From Catalimonadaceae bacterium JC749 (lineage in GTDB: Bacteria > Bacteroidota > Bacteroidia > Cytophagales > Cyclobacteriaceae), in contig JAJNNC010000013.1 in NCBI GenBank assembly GCA_021730635.1, positions 124,001 to 188,000 of the forward strand: a DNA stretch of 64,000 nt, given 5' to 3'. The notes beneath the pieces were generated by a model. The model saw only the letters and a list, made by a program, of their open reading frames with translations, did no database searches and had not been told where the DNA came from. Both the position numbers and the translations under genes were made by a program. This document shows positions 1 to 9,207 of the stretch, one piece after another. Positions within the stretch are counted from its first letter, which is position 1; the number at the start of each line of letters is the position of its first letter.

Positions 1-203
1 CTGGTAAAGAAGCTATTGTGTTGAACAGGGATGCTACAATATTTTTGCTGAAAACATGTTATATCATTAATGACAGGAAAGACTGAGCAGACTTAGTATT
101 CAGTATATATATTGTTATATATTTACTTGGAATAATAAAAAAGTAAACAGGCTGTGCTTTCTGACATAAATTGTTTACATTGCTTTTTTTAAATTTTATT
201 CCC

Positions 204-728
204 ATGAAATTTTTGACATCTAGCTTCATTTTAGCCCTCTGTCTCTTGTTTTGGAGTTGCCAGGATCAGGAACCTGCTGCTGAATTTACGGGAAGGTCGC
301 TGAGTTATACGATGGTAAAAGGTTCGTATTTTGATCAGTCGACAGAAGGTACGGTCATGGTTAAAGAAAAAATAGATGGCTCTGTTCAGATAGAATTGCT
401 GATGCAGGGTACGATGGAGGGCGCTTCTCACCCCGTGCATTTGCATCGTGGCAGCCTGCTGGAAGATGAAACAGTAGCCATGTATTTGTCTCCCCTGCAA
501 GATATCGGCAATCAGCAAAGTCGTAGCATCACCTCTGTTGTTACCCTGGAGGGCCAGAATCTTACTTTCAATGATTTTCAACAGCTGGATGCCAGCATCA
601 AAGTACATTTTCAGGAAACGGGAGAGCTAAAAAATGTGATTCTGGGGGCTACCAATATTGGTAAAAACTATCAGTCAACCGATGCGCTACGCTTCGATCA
701 GCAAATTACAACCTGCAATAATTTTTAA
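204..728 (+). CDS. Small exported lipoprotein, CHRD-like
   Basis: The protein has 174 residues and begins with a lysine and a hydrophobic stretch ending at a Cys (FWSC, Cys19), which fits a lipoprotein signal peptide. I chose ATG 204 over an upstream start at 171 because it gives this clean signal. The mature part is beta-rich and carries a His-x-His motif (HPVHLHRG), as in CHRD or SOD-like bacterial lipoproteins, but the family match is not secure. It is probably anchored in the envelope. It stands alone, with a structured hairpin region after its stop. A clearer CHRD protein lies at 61835. Confidence 0.6.
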   Translation: MKFLTSSFILALCLLFWSCQDQEPAAEFTGRSLSYTMVKGSYFDQSTEGTVMVKEKIDGSVQIELLMQGTMEGASHPVHLHRGSLLEDETVAMYLSPLQDIGNQQSRSITSVVTLEGQNLTFNDFQQLDASIKVHFQETGELKNVILGATNIGKNYQSTDALRFDQQITTCNNF

Positions 729-1036
729 GTTTTGAGGGATGAGGAAACATCCTACTATGCCTGGGTAGGCTTCCTCTCATCCTTTGATAGACAGTCGAAC
801 AACCCTCCCTGAACATTCCTGGTAAAAATCCCATGGAATTCTGATCAGCCGCAAAACATCTCAGAAAAAGTAAGAGCTTTAAAAAAAGGAGCATGAATAG
901 CTTGATGTTCTAATCCTGACATCAGACCCTTTAATACCCCTTCGGCCTAGCATAAAAAATAATAGAAATACCCTTTTGGTAATCTGCCCGACGAAATGTT
1001 CATTCTCTCCTACTTTTCTTTGAGAAAAAAATTGAG
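729..1036. other. Intergenic stretch without a gene
   Basis: Apart from the hairpin at 737-782 I see no convincing coding frame. The part before 1037 is AT-rich and probably holds the promoter of the YHS gene, but no exact TAnnTTTG -7 element was found. Confidence 0.5.
737..782 (+). terminator. Nested hairpin after the first lipoprotein gene
   Basis: An outer stem pairs 737-746 with 771-782 (two bases bulged), and an inner stem pairs GCCT 759-762 with AGGC 767-770. It lies 9 bases after the stop codon at 728. The T-run after it is poor, so it may be a terminator or another 3'-end structure. Confidence 0.35.
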
Positions 1037-1570
1037 ATGAACACAAAAAAAATATTGTATCATAGGCAGCGGTTTCCTATTTGGAAAATAATGTGGCAAA
1101 ATACACAGGGTTTCCCTTTGTCTGTTGTCCTGTTGTTAAGTTTACAAATGTTTTCGCAGCCAGAGGGGTACGCACAAAGCAAAACTTTACTAAACCTTGA
1201 CCGAAAAGGAGTGATGATCGAAGGCTATGACCCGGTTGCCTTTTATACCCAACACAGGCCGGTGGAAGGTTCTCCTGCTTTTCAGACAAAATACAATGGG
1301 GCCATTTATTATTTTGAATCTGCCGCTAATAAAAATATCTTTGAAAAAAACCCTGCTCAGTATGAGCCTCAGTTTGGTGGATTCTGTGCCTATGCGGTTT
1401 CCTTGGGAAAGACAGCTTCCATTGAGGTGGAAACCTTTTCTATTGTGCATGGTCGGCTGTTATTCCAATATGATGAGGATATTTTTGAACAGTGGAAAAA
1501 AGATGTGGAAGGTAACTTGAAAAAAGCTGATAAAAACTGGCCTCAGCTGGTGGCAGAAGAAGGACAATAG
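1037..1570 (+). CDS. Secreted YHS domain-containing protein
   Basis: This 177-residue protein has an N-terminal export signal of about 45 residues ending near GYAQ. One YHS-type domain follows, with GYDPVAFY, FGGFCAYAVSLGK and a C-terminal WKKDVEGNLKKADKNWP stretch. YHS domains are small folds often linked to metal binding. This secreted subfamily keeps only the Cys of FGGFCAY, so metal binding is not certain. The same fold occurs twice in the protein at 40458-41387, so the two genes are paralogues. It is followed 6 bases after the stop by a GC-rich tandem repeat. Its function is unknown. Confidence 0.8.
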   Translation: MNTKKILYHRQRFPIWKIMWQNTQGFPLSVVLLLSLQMFSQPEGYAQSKTLLNLDRKGVMIEGYDPVAFYTQHRPVEGSPAFQTKYNGAIYYFESAANKNIFEKNPAQYEPQFGGFCAYAVSLGKTASIEVETFSIVHGRLLFQYDEDIFEQWKKDVEGNLKKADKNWPQLVAEEGQ

Positions 1571-1573
1571 GTT

Positions 1574-1632
1574 CCCGTCTGGGCGACCCCGTCTGGAGGA
1601 CCCGGTCTGGGCGACCCCGTCTGGAGGATACC
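1574..1632. repeat. GC-rich tandem repeat, 14-bp units paired as 28-bp units
   Basis: GTCTGG recurs at 1577, 1591, 1605 and 1619, an exact 14-bp period. Alternate units end GCGACCCC or AGGACCCG, so the true unit is 28 bp present twice (1577-1604 and 1605-1632), the second diverging at its end. It starts 6 bases after the YHS stop codon. The period is not a multiple of three and the array lies outside any gene. Confidence 0.9.
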
Positions 1633-1734
1633 ATCAGAAAATCGTCAACAAGGATGATTGTCCGCAATATCTAAATGATCACTACGTATCGCTGTGCGTA
1701 TTGTCTCTATAACTTAAACCTTTCACTTATCACC

Positions 1735-2247
1735 ATGAAGACACAGTGTAAAGCTTCTGAAGAAATCTTGGGTCAGCTGTTGGACCTATTGCAACAGTTA
1801 AACCAGGAAGCCTATGCCTTGCCGCTACCTGTCTTATCCGGAAGTTCTGTCGGGAAACACATTCGTCATATCATAGAATTTTACCAGTGCTTGCTGTCTG
1901 GAAAGGAAGGAGGCATGATTGATTATGATCACAGAATGAGAAACAGGAACCTGGAGGAAAACAAACAGTATGCTGAAGGCATTCTCCACTGGCTGCTCGA
2001 TCAGCTGAACCGGTATCCGGAAGATAAGGCGCTCCAACTGGTAGTGCGGTACGATGACCATCTGCCTGTAGAGTATGTCCATACTACTTTTTCCAGAGAA
2101 CTGGTCTATAACCTGGAGCATACGATTCACCATATGGCCCTGATCAGGATTGGCGTGACCGCTGCTTTCCCTGACGTTCACGTAGAAGAATATTTTGGAG
2201 TCGCTTACTCTACCGTCAAATATCAGAAATCGCAATGTGCACAGTGA
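1735..2247 (+). CDS. DinB-family protein
   Basis: The 170-residue helical protein has a His near the end of helix 1 (GKHIRHIIEFYQ) and a His pair in HTIHHMALIRIG. This is the His-triad arrangement of the DinB/YfiT four-helix metalloenzyme family, some of whose members are thiol-dependent transferases. ATG 1735 is used because an upstream start at 1675 adds 20 residues unlike the family. The end overlaps the NRDE gene by 13 bases, so the two are probably translated from one message. The substrate is unknown. A second DinB protein is encoded at 30317-30856. Confidence 0.8.
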   Translation: MKTQCKASEEILGQLLDLLQQLNQEAYALPLPVLSGSSVGKHIRHIIEFYQCLLSGKEGGMIDYDHRMRNRNLEENKQYAEGILHWLLDQLNRYPEDKALQLVVRYDDHLPVEYVHTTFSRELVYNLEHTIHHMALIRIGVTAAFPDVHVEEYFGVAYSTVKYQKSQCAQ

Positions 2248-2957
2248 CCTTTGTACCCAAAGGAGACGGAGATTATATCCTCACATCCAGCCGGGATGAG
2301 CACCGGTTGCGGAAGCCGTCGCTACCTCCTGCCCGATATGTATTTCATGACAACGTATTATGGTATCCGAAGGATGGTCAGGCAGGTGGTACCTGGATCG
2401 CTACCGACCGGATGATCCATACCCTCTGCTTACTCAACGGAGGGCTGGTCAATCATGAAAGGAAAACACAGTACAGGCACAGCCGGGGTCAGGTGATCCT
2501 GGACTTTTTTCAATATGCCGATATGCAGGATTTTGTGGCACATTATCATTTTCAGGGTTTGGCACCTTTTACCTTACTGGTCTTGGAAAGTCGGAAACGT
2601 CTGCAACTGCATGAGATCATCTGGACAGGTGAAGAACACCTGGTTTTTTTAAAAAATGCACGGCACAATCATATCTGGTCTTCTGTCACCTTATATGATC
2701 CAAAAGCGGTGGAAGCCCGGCAAGGCTGGTTTTATGCCTGGAATCGTCAGCATCCTGATCCAAATTTAACTGATATGATGTCTTTTCACCGAACAGGAGG
2801 CCAGGGTAACCAACATGATGCTATTTTGATGGAAAGAGACAATGGTATTCAAACAGTGAGTATCACAGGGATAGAAAAGCACGTTCAGACTTTTGAAATA
2901 CAGTATCAGGACATTCTTCACCCTCAGAAACCTAATGCCCCATGGTTGCGCTGCTGA
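2235..2957 (+). CDS. NRDE (TANGO2-like) family protein
   Basis: The protein (240 residues) begins MCTVTF and continues through TSSRDEH, the signature of the NRDE/TANGO2 family. Cys2 would become the N-terminal residue after Met removal, as in Ntn-hydrolase-like folds. The family is conserved from bacteria to man, but its biochemical role is unsettled; heme handling and Ntn-hydrolase activity have both been proposed. It overlaps DinB upstream by 13 bases and the ATP-grasp gene downstream by 16 bases, so it sits in the middle of a translationally coupled operon. Confidence 0.85.
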   Translation: MCTVTFVPKGDGDYILTSSRDEHRLRKPSLPPARYVFHDNVLWYPKDGQAGGTWIATDRMIHTLCLLNGGLVNHERKTQYRHSRGQVILDFFQYADMQDFVAHYHFQGLAPFTLLVLESRKRLQLHEIIWTGEEHLVFLKNARHNHIWSSVTLYDPKAVEARQGWFYAWNRQHPDPNLTDMMSFHRTGGQGNQHDAILMERDNGIQTVSITGIEKHVQTFEIQYQDILHPQKPNAPWLRC

Positions 2958-4021
2958 CACAAACAATCCGCCATTTTCAGCGACTGAAAATGCAATGGCC
3001 CTCCCTTTCCGTTCCTTTATGGTGGGTACGAATCGTCCGGTATGAGTACTGGCCTTTCTGGTTGTTTTATGCTCCTCTGGCTTTCTACTACCTGTATCTG
3101 GCACTGAAAGCCAGATCTTTTACTTATTTTACGGTTTCCAATCCAGGTATTGAAATGGGGGGTGTGTTTGGAGAATCTAAAATGGATATTCTGCATAAAA
3201 TTCCAGTGGCATATGTGCCAAAAACCGTTTTTGTGGAGGCAGGCAGGCACCTTTCTGGAATATTGTCACAGCTGGAGAACGCTGCCATTGCCTTTCCTGT
3301 CATTGTAAAACCCAATGTGGGAGAAAGAGGGCAGGGGGTGGAAAAAATAGAGGATGCATCAGCTTTAAAAACCTATCTTCAGGAGCATCCCGAGAATCTT
3401 ATCATCCAGGAATATCTGGCGGAAGCTCATGAGTTTGGCATTTTGTATTATCGATATCCGGATGGGAGCCAGTCAGGCATCACTTCGGTGGTGAGTAAAG
3501 AATTTTTGAAGGTCAAAGGGGATGGAAAGTCAACCCTATGCCATCTGTTGCATGGCAATACCCGGGCTCGTTTTCAGTGGCAGCGTTTGCGGCAAAAGTT
3601 AGGAAAAGAGGCTGGCTACATCCCAGCCCGGGGAGAAACCATACTGCTCGAACCCATAGGAAACCATTGCCGAGGCACCCAGTTTAATAATGCCAACGCT
3701 TTGATCAACAAGCAGTTGGTCAAGGTCTTTGATCAGATTACAGAAAGTATGAAGGGCTTTTACTATGGCCGGTTTGATTTGAAAGTGAGTCAGGTAGAGG
3801 ATTTATACAAAGGCCAGGTTAAAATCATGGAGGTCAATGGGGTCACTTCAGAGCCGGGTCATATCTATGATCCTACTTATAAGCTCTGGCAAGCTTACCG
3901 GGATGTAGCCGCCCATATGAAAATTTTAGGCCAGATCAGCCGACAGAACAGGCACCTGGGTGTGCCCTATATCCCTCTCAGGCAGGTTGCCCGGCGTATT
4001 TACCAACATTTCATGGAATAA
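2942..4021 (+). CDS. ATP-grasp ligase, D-Ala-D-Ala ligase-like
   Basis: This 359-residue protein has an ATP-grasp core: FPVIVKPNVGERGQGV (ATP-binding lysine and glycine loop), LIIQEYLAEAHEFGI, and a C-terminal FDLKV..IMEVNGV segment typical of metal-binding residues. Enzymes of this fold join a carboxylate to an amine or thiol through an acyl-phosphate. A hydrophobic N-terminal segment (WPFWLFYAPLAFYYLYLAL) suggests membrane association, unlike cytosolic Ddl. It is coupled to NRDE upstream and lies 8 bases from a LysE exporter, which suggests that its product is a small amino compound or peptide. The substrate is unknown. Confidence 0.8.
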   Translation: MVALLTQTIRHFQRLKMQWPSLSVPLWWVRIVRYEYWPFWLFYAPLAFYYLYLALKARSFTYFTVSNPGIEMGGVFGESKMDILHKIPVAYVPKTVFVEAGRHLSGILSQLENAAIAFPVIVKPNVGERGQGVEKIEDASALKTYLQEHPENLIIQEYLAEAHEFGILYYRYPDGSQSGITSVVSKEFLKVKGDGKSTLCHLLHGNTRARFQWQRLRQKLGKEAGYIPARGETILLEPIGNHCRGTQFNNANALINKQLVKVFDQITESMKGFYYGRFDLKVSQVEDLYKGQVKIMEVNGVTSEPGHIYDPTYKLWQAYRDVAAHMKILGQISRQNRHLGVPYIPLRQVARRIYQHFME

Positions 4022-4029
4022 GTAACCGC

Positions 4030-4677
4030 ATGTATTTACAGAGTTTTTTGCTAGCCTCCCTCATTAGTTTTGCCGGGTCATTGCAAGTGGGAGTAGTCAA
4101 CGTGTCGGTGGCGTATACTACGCTTCATCAAAACAGGAAAGCAGCTTTTTGGGTAGCTCTGGGAGGATCTTTGCCGGAAGCTTTCTATGCCACGCTGGCG
4201 ATTGGCGGTGCCGACCTGGTGGTACAATGGCCCTCTGTATGGAATATGCTTTCCTGGGTATACATCCCTCTTTGTCTGGGCATGGGCATTTACTTTGTCC
4301 GCAAGCCTTACCAGCCGCTGCAAGTACGGAAATCACACCATAAGACTTCCTTTCTTCAGGGCCTGGCCCTGGGGTTTCTCAACCCCATGCTTTTTACCTT
4401 TTGGGTATCCGTGCTGTTGTTGCTGAAAAGTTACCGACTGTTTGATGCGCAAGAATTTTTTTCATCCTTACTTTTTGTGGCAGGCACTTCGTTTGGAGCA
4501 CTCCTTTTTTTACTTTTGGTGGCCTGCCTGTTCCATCGCTTGAAAGAAAGAATCCATGGGTATGTGCTGGGTTCTTTGAATAAAGCGACAGGTCTTTTGT
4601 TTTTGGCTATTGCTTTCCTGCAGGTGATGTATCACTGGCAGCAGATCATAACGATGATCACAGCCCCAGCGCATTGA
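4030..4677 (+). CDS. LysE-family amino-acid exporter
   Basis: The protein has 215 residues and about six hydrophobic segments. It begins with the LysE/RhtB pattern, in which an initial helix leads into GSLQVGVVNVSVAYTTLHQ and then AFWVALGGSLPEAFYA. Its size fits the family (about 200-215 residues). LysE proteins export amino acids or similar small molecules across the inner membrane. It is the last gene of the DinB-NRDE-ATP-grasp-LysE run, starting 8 bases after the ligase stop, and is the natural candidate to export the ligase product. Confidence 0.85.
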   Translation: MYLQSFLLASLISFAGSLQVGVVNVSVAYTTLHQNRKAAFWVALGGSLPEAFYATLAIGGADLVVQWPSVWNMLSWVYIPLCLGMGIYFVRKPYQPLQVRKSHHKTSFLQGLALGFLNPMLFTFWVSVLLLLKSYRLFDAQEFFSSLLFVAGTSFGALLFLLLVACLFHRLKERIHGYVLGSLNKATGLLFLAIAFLQVMYHWQQIITMITAPAH

Positions 4678-4754
4678 AGAGTGTCCTGACTTGATAGTAA
4701 ACAGAAAGCACTTACCCCTATTACTATGGTTTATCTGTAGATTTTCGTAATTTT

Positions 4755-4781
4755 ATTAGGTTATCCTTGCAATAACCTAAT
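4755..4781. promoter_or_regulatory. 10-bp perfect inverted repeat before the sigma54 activator gene
   Basis: ATTAGGTTAT at 4755-4764 pairs perfectly with ATAACCTAAT at 4772-4781, with a 7-base spacer CCTTGCA. The right arm ends 10 bases before the ATG at 4792. It could be an operator bound by a dimer or a 5'-UTR hairpin masking the start region. Confidence 0.6.
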
Positions 4782-4791
4782 TCACCAGGTG

Positions 4792-7170
4792 ATGGATACT
4801 TCTACTTTGATGGGTGACGACTGGGATGAAATCCTGATGTCCACCCTGGATAATTTACCCGAAGGGATCATCCTGACCCAACCTTCTGGAGAGATTGTCT
4901 ATGTGAATGAAATGACCTGTCAGTTTTACGGCTATCAGCCTTCTGAGATGCTGGGAAAACCTATCTATGCCTTTAGCCCCAGCACCAGTCATGATATCTG
5001 GTATGCCCGCTGGAGCTCTACCTTAACCCATAAAGAGCTGCACCAGCTCTGTAACCTGGTAACCAAAGCCGGCGGCGTAACCCAGGTTAACACCACTGCC
5101 AAAGCCATTCGCCTGGGTCAAAAGCATTACCTGTGTTTTATCCTGCAGGATGTCTTTTCCGATAAAGATCCTAACGAATTGCTCAGAATTCTCAGTGAAG
5201 GCACTGCCTATGTCATTGGCGGTGATTTTTTCAGATCGCTGGCCTACCATCTGGTAGTGTCACTCGATACTCGTTTTGCCCTGATTGCCGAATGTGCCAA
5301 CGTGGCTAAAACCCGGGTGAGAACGCTGGTGTATTACAAAAACGACAAATTCCTGGATGATTATGAGTACGATGTAGAAGGTACTCCTTGTGCGATCCTG
5401 ATGAAGGGGCAGCAATATTATTGTGAAGATAACCTGGAGAAAATCTTTCCCAGAGAGACTGGCTCTCAGTCTTATTTTGGGGTACCTGTCTTTCAGAGCG
5501 ATGGAGAAGTGATAGGTCATATTGCGGTTTTTGATAACAAAGCCAGACGCATTTCCCAGCAGCAAATGAATATCATGCGTATCTTTGCTTCAAGAGTGGG
5601 GGCTGAAATTGAGCGGAAGCGAAAAGATGAAATCATACAGGAAACTGCTGTCCGATATAAAACACTCTTTGAAGATTCTCCCATCGGATTGCTGGAGGAA
5701 GACCTGTCACACCTGAAAAAATACCTGGACCATCTGAAGGAGCAGCATGCAGACCTGCGTACCTGGTTTGATCAGCATCCGGAAGAACTCTACACCTGCC
5801 AGCAATTAATCCAACCCTTGCATGTCAACAAAGCCATGTGTGACCTGTTTGGATATGTTTCGGCGGAAGCCTATTATGCAGCTTTTCCCAAACACTTTCA
5901 ACCGGAAGTGTTTAAAAATTCTCTGCTTACCCTGGATGCCGGAAAATTAACCTATGAAAGGGAAGTCTCTCTGACCGGACCACAGGGCGATACCCGCTAT
6001 ATGATTGCCAAACGAGCCATACTGCCGGGTTATGAAGCAGACTGGGCCAAATCTATTGTTTCCTGTGTCGATATCACCCCGCAGAAACTGTCGCAGGAAA
6101 AGTTGACGGTAGCCTTACGGGAAGTGGAAGAACTGAAGGCAAGGCTGGAAGCAGAGAATATTTATTTGCAATCCGAGATCAAACTACAGCATAACTTTGA
6201 AGAAATCATCTCTCAAAGTCCTGTCTTTCAAAAGACGCTGGAAAAAGTGGAGCTGGTAGCTCAGACCGATGCGACAGTTCTCATTTTGGGTGAATCGGGC
6301 ACAGGCAAGGAGCTGATTGCCAGGGCCATTCACAATATCGGCAAAAGAAACAAAAGACCGCTGGTCAAGGTAAACTGTGCGGCCTTGCCAGCCAACCTGA
6401 TCGAAAGTGAATTGTTCGGACATGAGAAAGGGGCTTTCACCGGAGCGATTGCGGCCCATGTAGGGCGTTTCGAACTGGCCGATGGAGGCACTATTTTCTT
6501 GGACGAAATTGGTGAAGTTCCGCTGGAGTTACAGTCTAAACTGCTGCGGGTATTACAGGAAGGAGAATTTGAGCGTTTGGGAAGCTCCAAAACAAGACAG
6601 GTAGATGTGCGTATCATAGCGGCTACCAATAGGGACCTTTCCGAATCGGTGAATCAGAAAGAGTTCAGGGCAGACCTTTTTTACCGCCTCAACGTTTTTC
6701 CCATCCATATGCCGCCCCTTCGGGAACGTAAAGAAGACATTCCCTTACTGGTACACCATTTTTGCCGGAAATACGAGCCTAAATTAGGTCGTCAAATACA
6801 GCTTGTTCCGAAAAATGTGCTGGATATTCTTCAGGCTTATGACTGGCCCGGCAATATCCGCGAACTGGAAAATGTAATTGAAAGAGCGCTCATCATATCC
6901 AGGGGAAATATACTCGAATTAGGCGACTGGCTGCCTCATGCCTACAATATACCTATCCTTTCCGCCACCAAAGAGAAGACACTTTTTGAAGTAGAAAAAA
7001 AGCACATACTGGATACCTTGGAGATGACGGGATGGAAAATCCGGGGTGCCCAGGGGGCAGCCCAGGCCCTGGGACTCAATCCAACCACCCTGGAAGCCCG
7101 TATGAAAAAACTGGGTATCTTACGAAAAGATAGCAAGACTCCCGCAGGAGAAAGCTCCAATATATCGTAG
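4792..7170 (+). CDS. Sigma54-dependent activator with PAS-GAF-PAS sensor
   Basis: The 792-residue protein reads, in order: PAS (about 15-115), GAF (about 145-285), a second PAS-like region (about 295-430), a short coiled coil, an AAA+ domain (about 470-715) and a C-terminal Fis-type helix-turn-helix. The AAA+ core shows Walker A GESGTGKE (500-507), the sigma54-contacting loop GAFTGA (547-552), Walker [12 protein letters not shown], and [15 protein letters not shown]. It should activate RpoN-dependent promoters in response to a signal sensed by its PAS/GAF part. There is no phosphoreceiver domain. ATG 4792 is preferred to GTG 4789. The inverted repeat just upstream may mediate autoregulation. 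Confidence 0.92.
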   Translation: MDTSTLMGDDWDEILMSTLDNLPEGIILTQPSGEIVYVNEMTCQFYGYQPSEMLGKPIYAFSPSTSHDIWYARWSSTLTHKELHQLCNLVTKAGGVTQVNTTAKAIRLGQKHYLCFILQDVFSDKDPNELLRILSEGTAYVIGGDFFRSLAYHLVVSLDTRFALIAECANVAKTRVRTLVYYKNDKFLDDYEYDVEGTPCAILMKGQQYYCEDNLEKIFPRETGSQSYFGVPVFQSDGEVIGHIAVFDNKARRISQQQMNIMRIFASRVGAEIERKRKDEIIQETAVRYKTLFEDSPIGLLEEDLSHLKKYLDHLKEQHADLRTWFDQHPEELYTCQQLIQPLHVNKAMCDLFGYVSAEAYYAAFPKHFQPEVFKNSLLTLDAGKLTYEREVSLTGPQGDTRYMIAKRAILPGYEADWAKSIVSCVDITPQKLSQEKLTVALREVEELKARLEAENIYLQSEIKLQHNFEEIISQSPVFQKTLEKVELVAQTDATVLILGESGTGKELIARAIHNIGKRNKRPLVKVNCAALPANLIESELFGHEKGAFTGAIAAHVGRFELADGGTIFLDEIGEVPLELQSKLLRVLQEGEFERLGSSKTRQVDVRIIAATNRDLSESVNQKEFRADLFYRLNVFPIHMPPLRERKEDIPLLVHHFCRKYEPKLGRQIQLVPKNVLDILQAYDWPGNIRELENVIERALIISRGNILELGDWLPHAYNIPILSATKEKTLFEVEKKHILDTLEMTGWKIRGAQGAAQALGLNPTTLEARMKKLGILRKDSKTPAGESSNIS

Positions 7171-7190
7171 TCAACTCCAATATATAGTAG
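7155..7190. repeat. Direct repeat across the stop codon of the sigma54 activator
   Basis: CTCCAATATATCGTAG (7155-7170) is repeated as CTCCAATATATAGTAG (7175-7190) with one mismatch and a 20-bp period. The first copy contains the TAG stop codon. It looks like a short local duplication, though a protein-binding role is possible. Confidence 0.6.
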
Positions 7191-7603
7191 GATTTAGGTC
7201 TGATCCAATACTGAAAAATTTAATTATCTTGCTGATAGTCAATATGTTGTAAGGTGTGGTATGCTCTTTGGAAAGCTCATAGTAAAATGAAGCAAAACTA
7301 TGAAGCTCTCTGATATAGAAAACCTTACCTATTTTTTCGTTCAGGACGCTGGGCGCCCTTACGATAACAGAACAGCATGGAAATTTTCTTCCACGGCACC
7401 CTTCGTTCGGGGGTATAGAAGGACGCACACCCTGTGGACAAATTTATTCTACTGGGCAAACGCATATCCTTTTCCTTGGTACTCCACCCTGGAAAGCAGC
7501 CTGTTTAGCTTTACCGGTCTACATCTAAAGGACAAATTGTCTGAGGAGGTACTGCATTCATTGATTTTCTGATGTCACTTTTACTACCTAACAAAATACA
7601 AAT
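7171..7603. other. 433-bp intergenic stretch
   Basis: It holds the second copy of the 16-bp direct repeat. A frame open from 7300 to 7572 has no recognisable domain and an unnatural composition, so I do not call it. The last 60 bases should contain the promoter of the Crp/Fnr gene. Confidence 0.5.
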
Positions 7604-8278
7604 ATGGAAACCAAGCATTTTTTTCTGAAAAGCCTCAATATAGCCTCCAACCTGAGTGAAACACAGATTAATGAATTATGTGACATCGCTTATCGCCAGG
7701 AAGCGAAAAAAGGAAAAATTATAGACTGGGGTACTGATACCCATCAGAAAGTATATTTAATCATTAGTGGCAAAGTGAAAATCGCTGAAATCAACGAGGA
7801 GGGCGATGAGATGGTGAAGGATGTGGTATCCAGCGGTGACCTGTTTGGGGCTATCACCTTAGGAGCCCGCTCTTCCAGTGAAGAATACGGGGAAGTAATT
7901 TCTGAAATGGCCAGCTTTTATGCCTTCGACCTGCTACCACTCAACAGAGTTATGGAAAACAACCCTTTATTAACCCTTAATTTTCTCAACAAACTCAGTG
8001 AAAAATTTAAAAGGCTGGAAAACCGGTATGTAAACATGGTCTCCAAGGATGTGAAGTCACGCTTGATGTATTTCTTCCGGGAATGGGCGCAGTCAGAAGG
8101 AAAATCACTGGGAGACCGGGTGGTGGTCAAAAATTACTTTACCCACAATGATCTAGCGAGCTTGATTTTTACCTCCCGCCAAACTGTTACCCTCATAATC
8201 AACGAGTTGCGAAATTCCGGGGATATCCATTACACCCGCAAAGAAATTGCTTTTCCCAGTGTGATGCTGGCCAGTTGA
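7604..8278 (+). CDS. Crp/Fnr-family transcriptional regulator
   Basis: This 224-residue regulator has an N-terminal cyclic-nucleotide-binding-type barrel (about 20-125; KVYLIISGKVKIAE, GDLFGAITLG), a long dimerisation helix, and a C-terminal Crp-type winged helix (about 150-215; FTHNDLASLIFTSRQTVTLI). The lack of a cluster of cysteines argues against an Fnr-like iron-sulphur sensor. The barrel may bind a cyclic nucleotide or another ligand, or none. It stands alone before the SDR/glycosidase block and might control it. A nucleotide cyclase is encoded at 20514-21638, but no direct link is shown. Confidence 0.9.
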   Translation: METKHFFLKSLNIASNLSETQINELCDIAYRQEAKKGKIIDWGTDTHQKVYLIISGKVKIAEINEEGDEMVKDVVSSGDLFGAITLGARSSSEEYGEVISEMASFYAFDLLPLNRVMENNPLLTLNFLNKLSEKFKRLENRYVNMVSKDVKSRLMYFFREWAQSEGKSLGDRVVVKNYFTHNDLASLIFTSRQTVTLIINELRNSGDIHYTRKEIAFPSVMLAS

Positions 8279-8354
8279 GTAAAAAAAGACTTTTGGCAAG
8301 CAGGGCGACAATCGTTCTCATCCTTTTCAGCAAACTTTACATAAAAAAGAACAG

Positions 8355-9167
8355 ATGATTCATAAACAAAAAAAATTGGAGGGGCAGGTAGCCCTCGTCA
8401 CTGGTGCCAGTTCGGGAATTGGTGCTGGTGTAGCTAAGGCGCTGGCCCAGGAAGGGGCTGCTGTCGTGATCAACTATGCCAGTAGTCCGGACAAAGCGGA
8501 AATGGTGCAGGCAGAGATCAAAAGTCAGGGAGGGACTGCCATTACTTTCAAAGCTGATGTCAGTCAGGAGCAGGAGGTGATTGACATGTTCGAGCATATA
8601 CGGAAGGCTTTTGGTACTGTAGACATACTGGTCAATAATGCGGGGCTGCAAAAAGATGCTTCCTTCCATAATATGACCCTGGAACAATGGAACTATGTGC
8701 TGGGTATCAACCTGACCGGACAATTTCTCTGTGCCCGTGAAGCGGTCAAAGAATTTTTGAGAAGAGGGGTCGTGCCGGAAAGATCTCAATCGGCCGGTAA
8801 GATCATCTGTATTAGTTCCGTACACGAAGTCATTCCCTGGGCCGGACATGCCAATTATGCGGCTTCCAAAGGAGGGGTCATGATGCTGATGAAAACGATT
8901 GCCCAGGAACTGGCCCCCAAAAAGATACGCGTGAATAGTATCGGACCCGGAGCAATCCGCACCCCTATCAACCATGCAGCATGGGATACGCCGCAGGGTT
9001 TGCAAAACCTTTTAAAGCTAATTCCCGCTAAACGAATAGGAGAAGCTGAAGATATTGGGAAGGCTGCTGTATGGCTGGCTTCCGACGATTCGGAATATGT
9101 GAACGGGATAACCCTTTTTGTGGATGGGGGTATGTTACTCTATCCGGGTTTTGAGGATAATGGATAA
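8355..9167 (+). CDS. SDR oxidoreductase, glucose 1-dehydrogenase-like
   Basis: A classical short-chain dehydrogenase of 270 residues. It has the NAD(P)-binding motif TGASSGIG (16-23), NNAG (94-97), Ser near 154-155, and Tyr168 and Lys172 in YAASK, so the catalytic set is complete. The C-terminal VNGITLFVDGGMLL is typical. The closest subgroup by eye is the glucose 1-dehydrogenase/3-ketoacyl-reductase-like enzymes, but substrate cannot be read from sequence. It is followed 40 bases later by the GH63-like glucosidase, and together with the later GMC oxidoreductase it suggests sugar or polyol oxidation. Confidence 0.88.
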   Translation: MIHKQKKLEGQVALVTGASSGIGAGVAKALAQEGAAVVINYASSPDKAEMVQAEIKSQGGTAITFKADVSQEQEVIDMFEHIRKAFGTVDILVNNAGLQKDASFHNMTLEQWNYVLGINLTGQFLCAREAVKEFLRRGVVPERSQSAGKIICISSVHEVIPWAGHANYAASKGGVMMLMKTIAQELAPKKIRVNSIGPGAIRTPINHAAWDTPQGLQNLLKLIPAKRIGEAEDIGKAAVWLASDDSEYVNGITLFVDGGMLLYPGFEDNG

Positions 9168-9207
9168 TAAGCATGAATACGCAACCTTATAACCAACAGA
9201 ATTTCTC

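Noticed and set aside
1-170. A gene entering from the left window edge
   Set aside because: No frame with protein-like composition is open across this part.
7300-7572. Open frame of 90 codons between the sigma54 activator and Crp/Fnr genes
   Set aside because: No domain, unnatural composition and no operon context.
8337-9005. Minus-strand frame of 222 codons
   Set aside because: It is opposite the SDR gene with its complete catalytic motif set.
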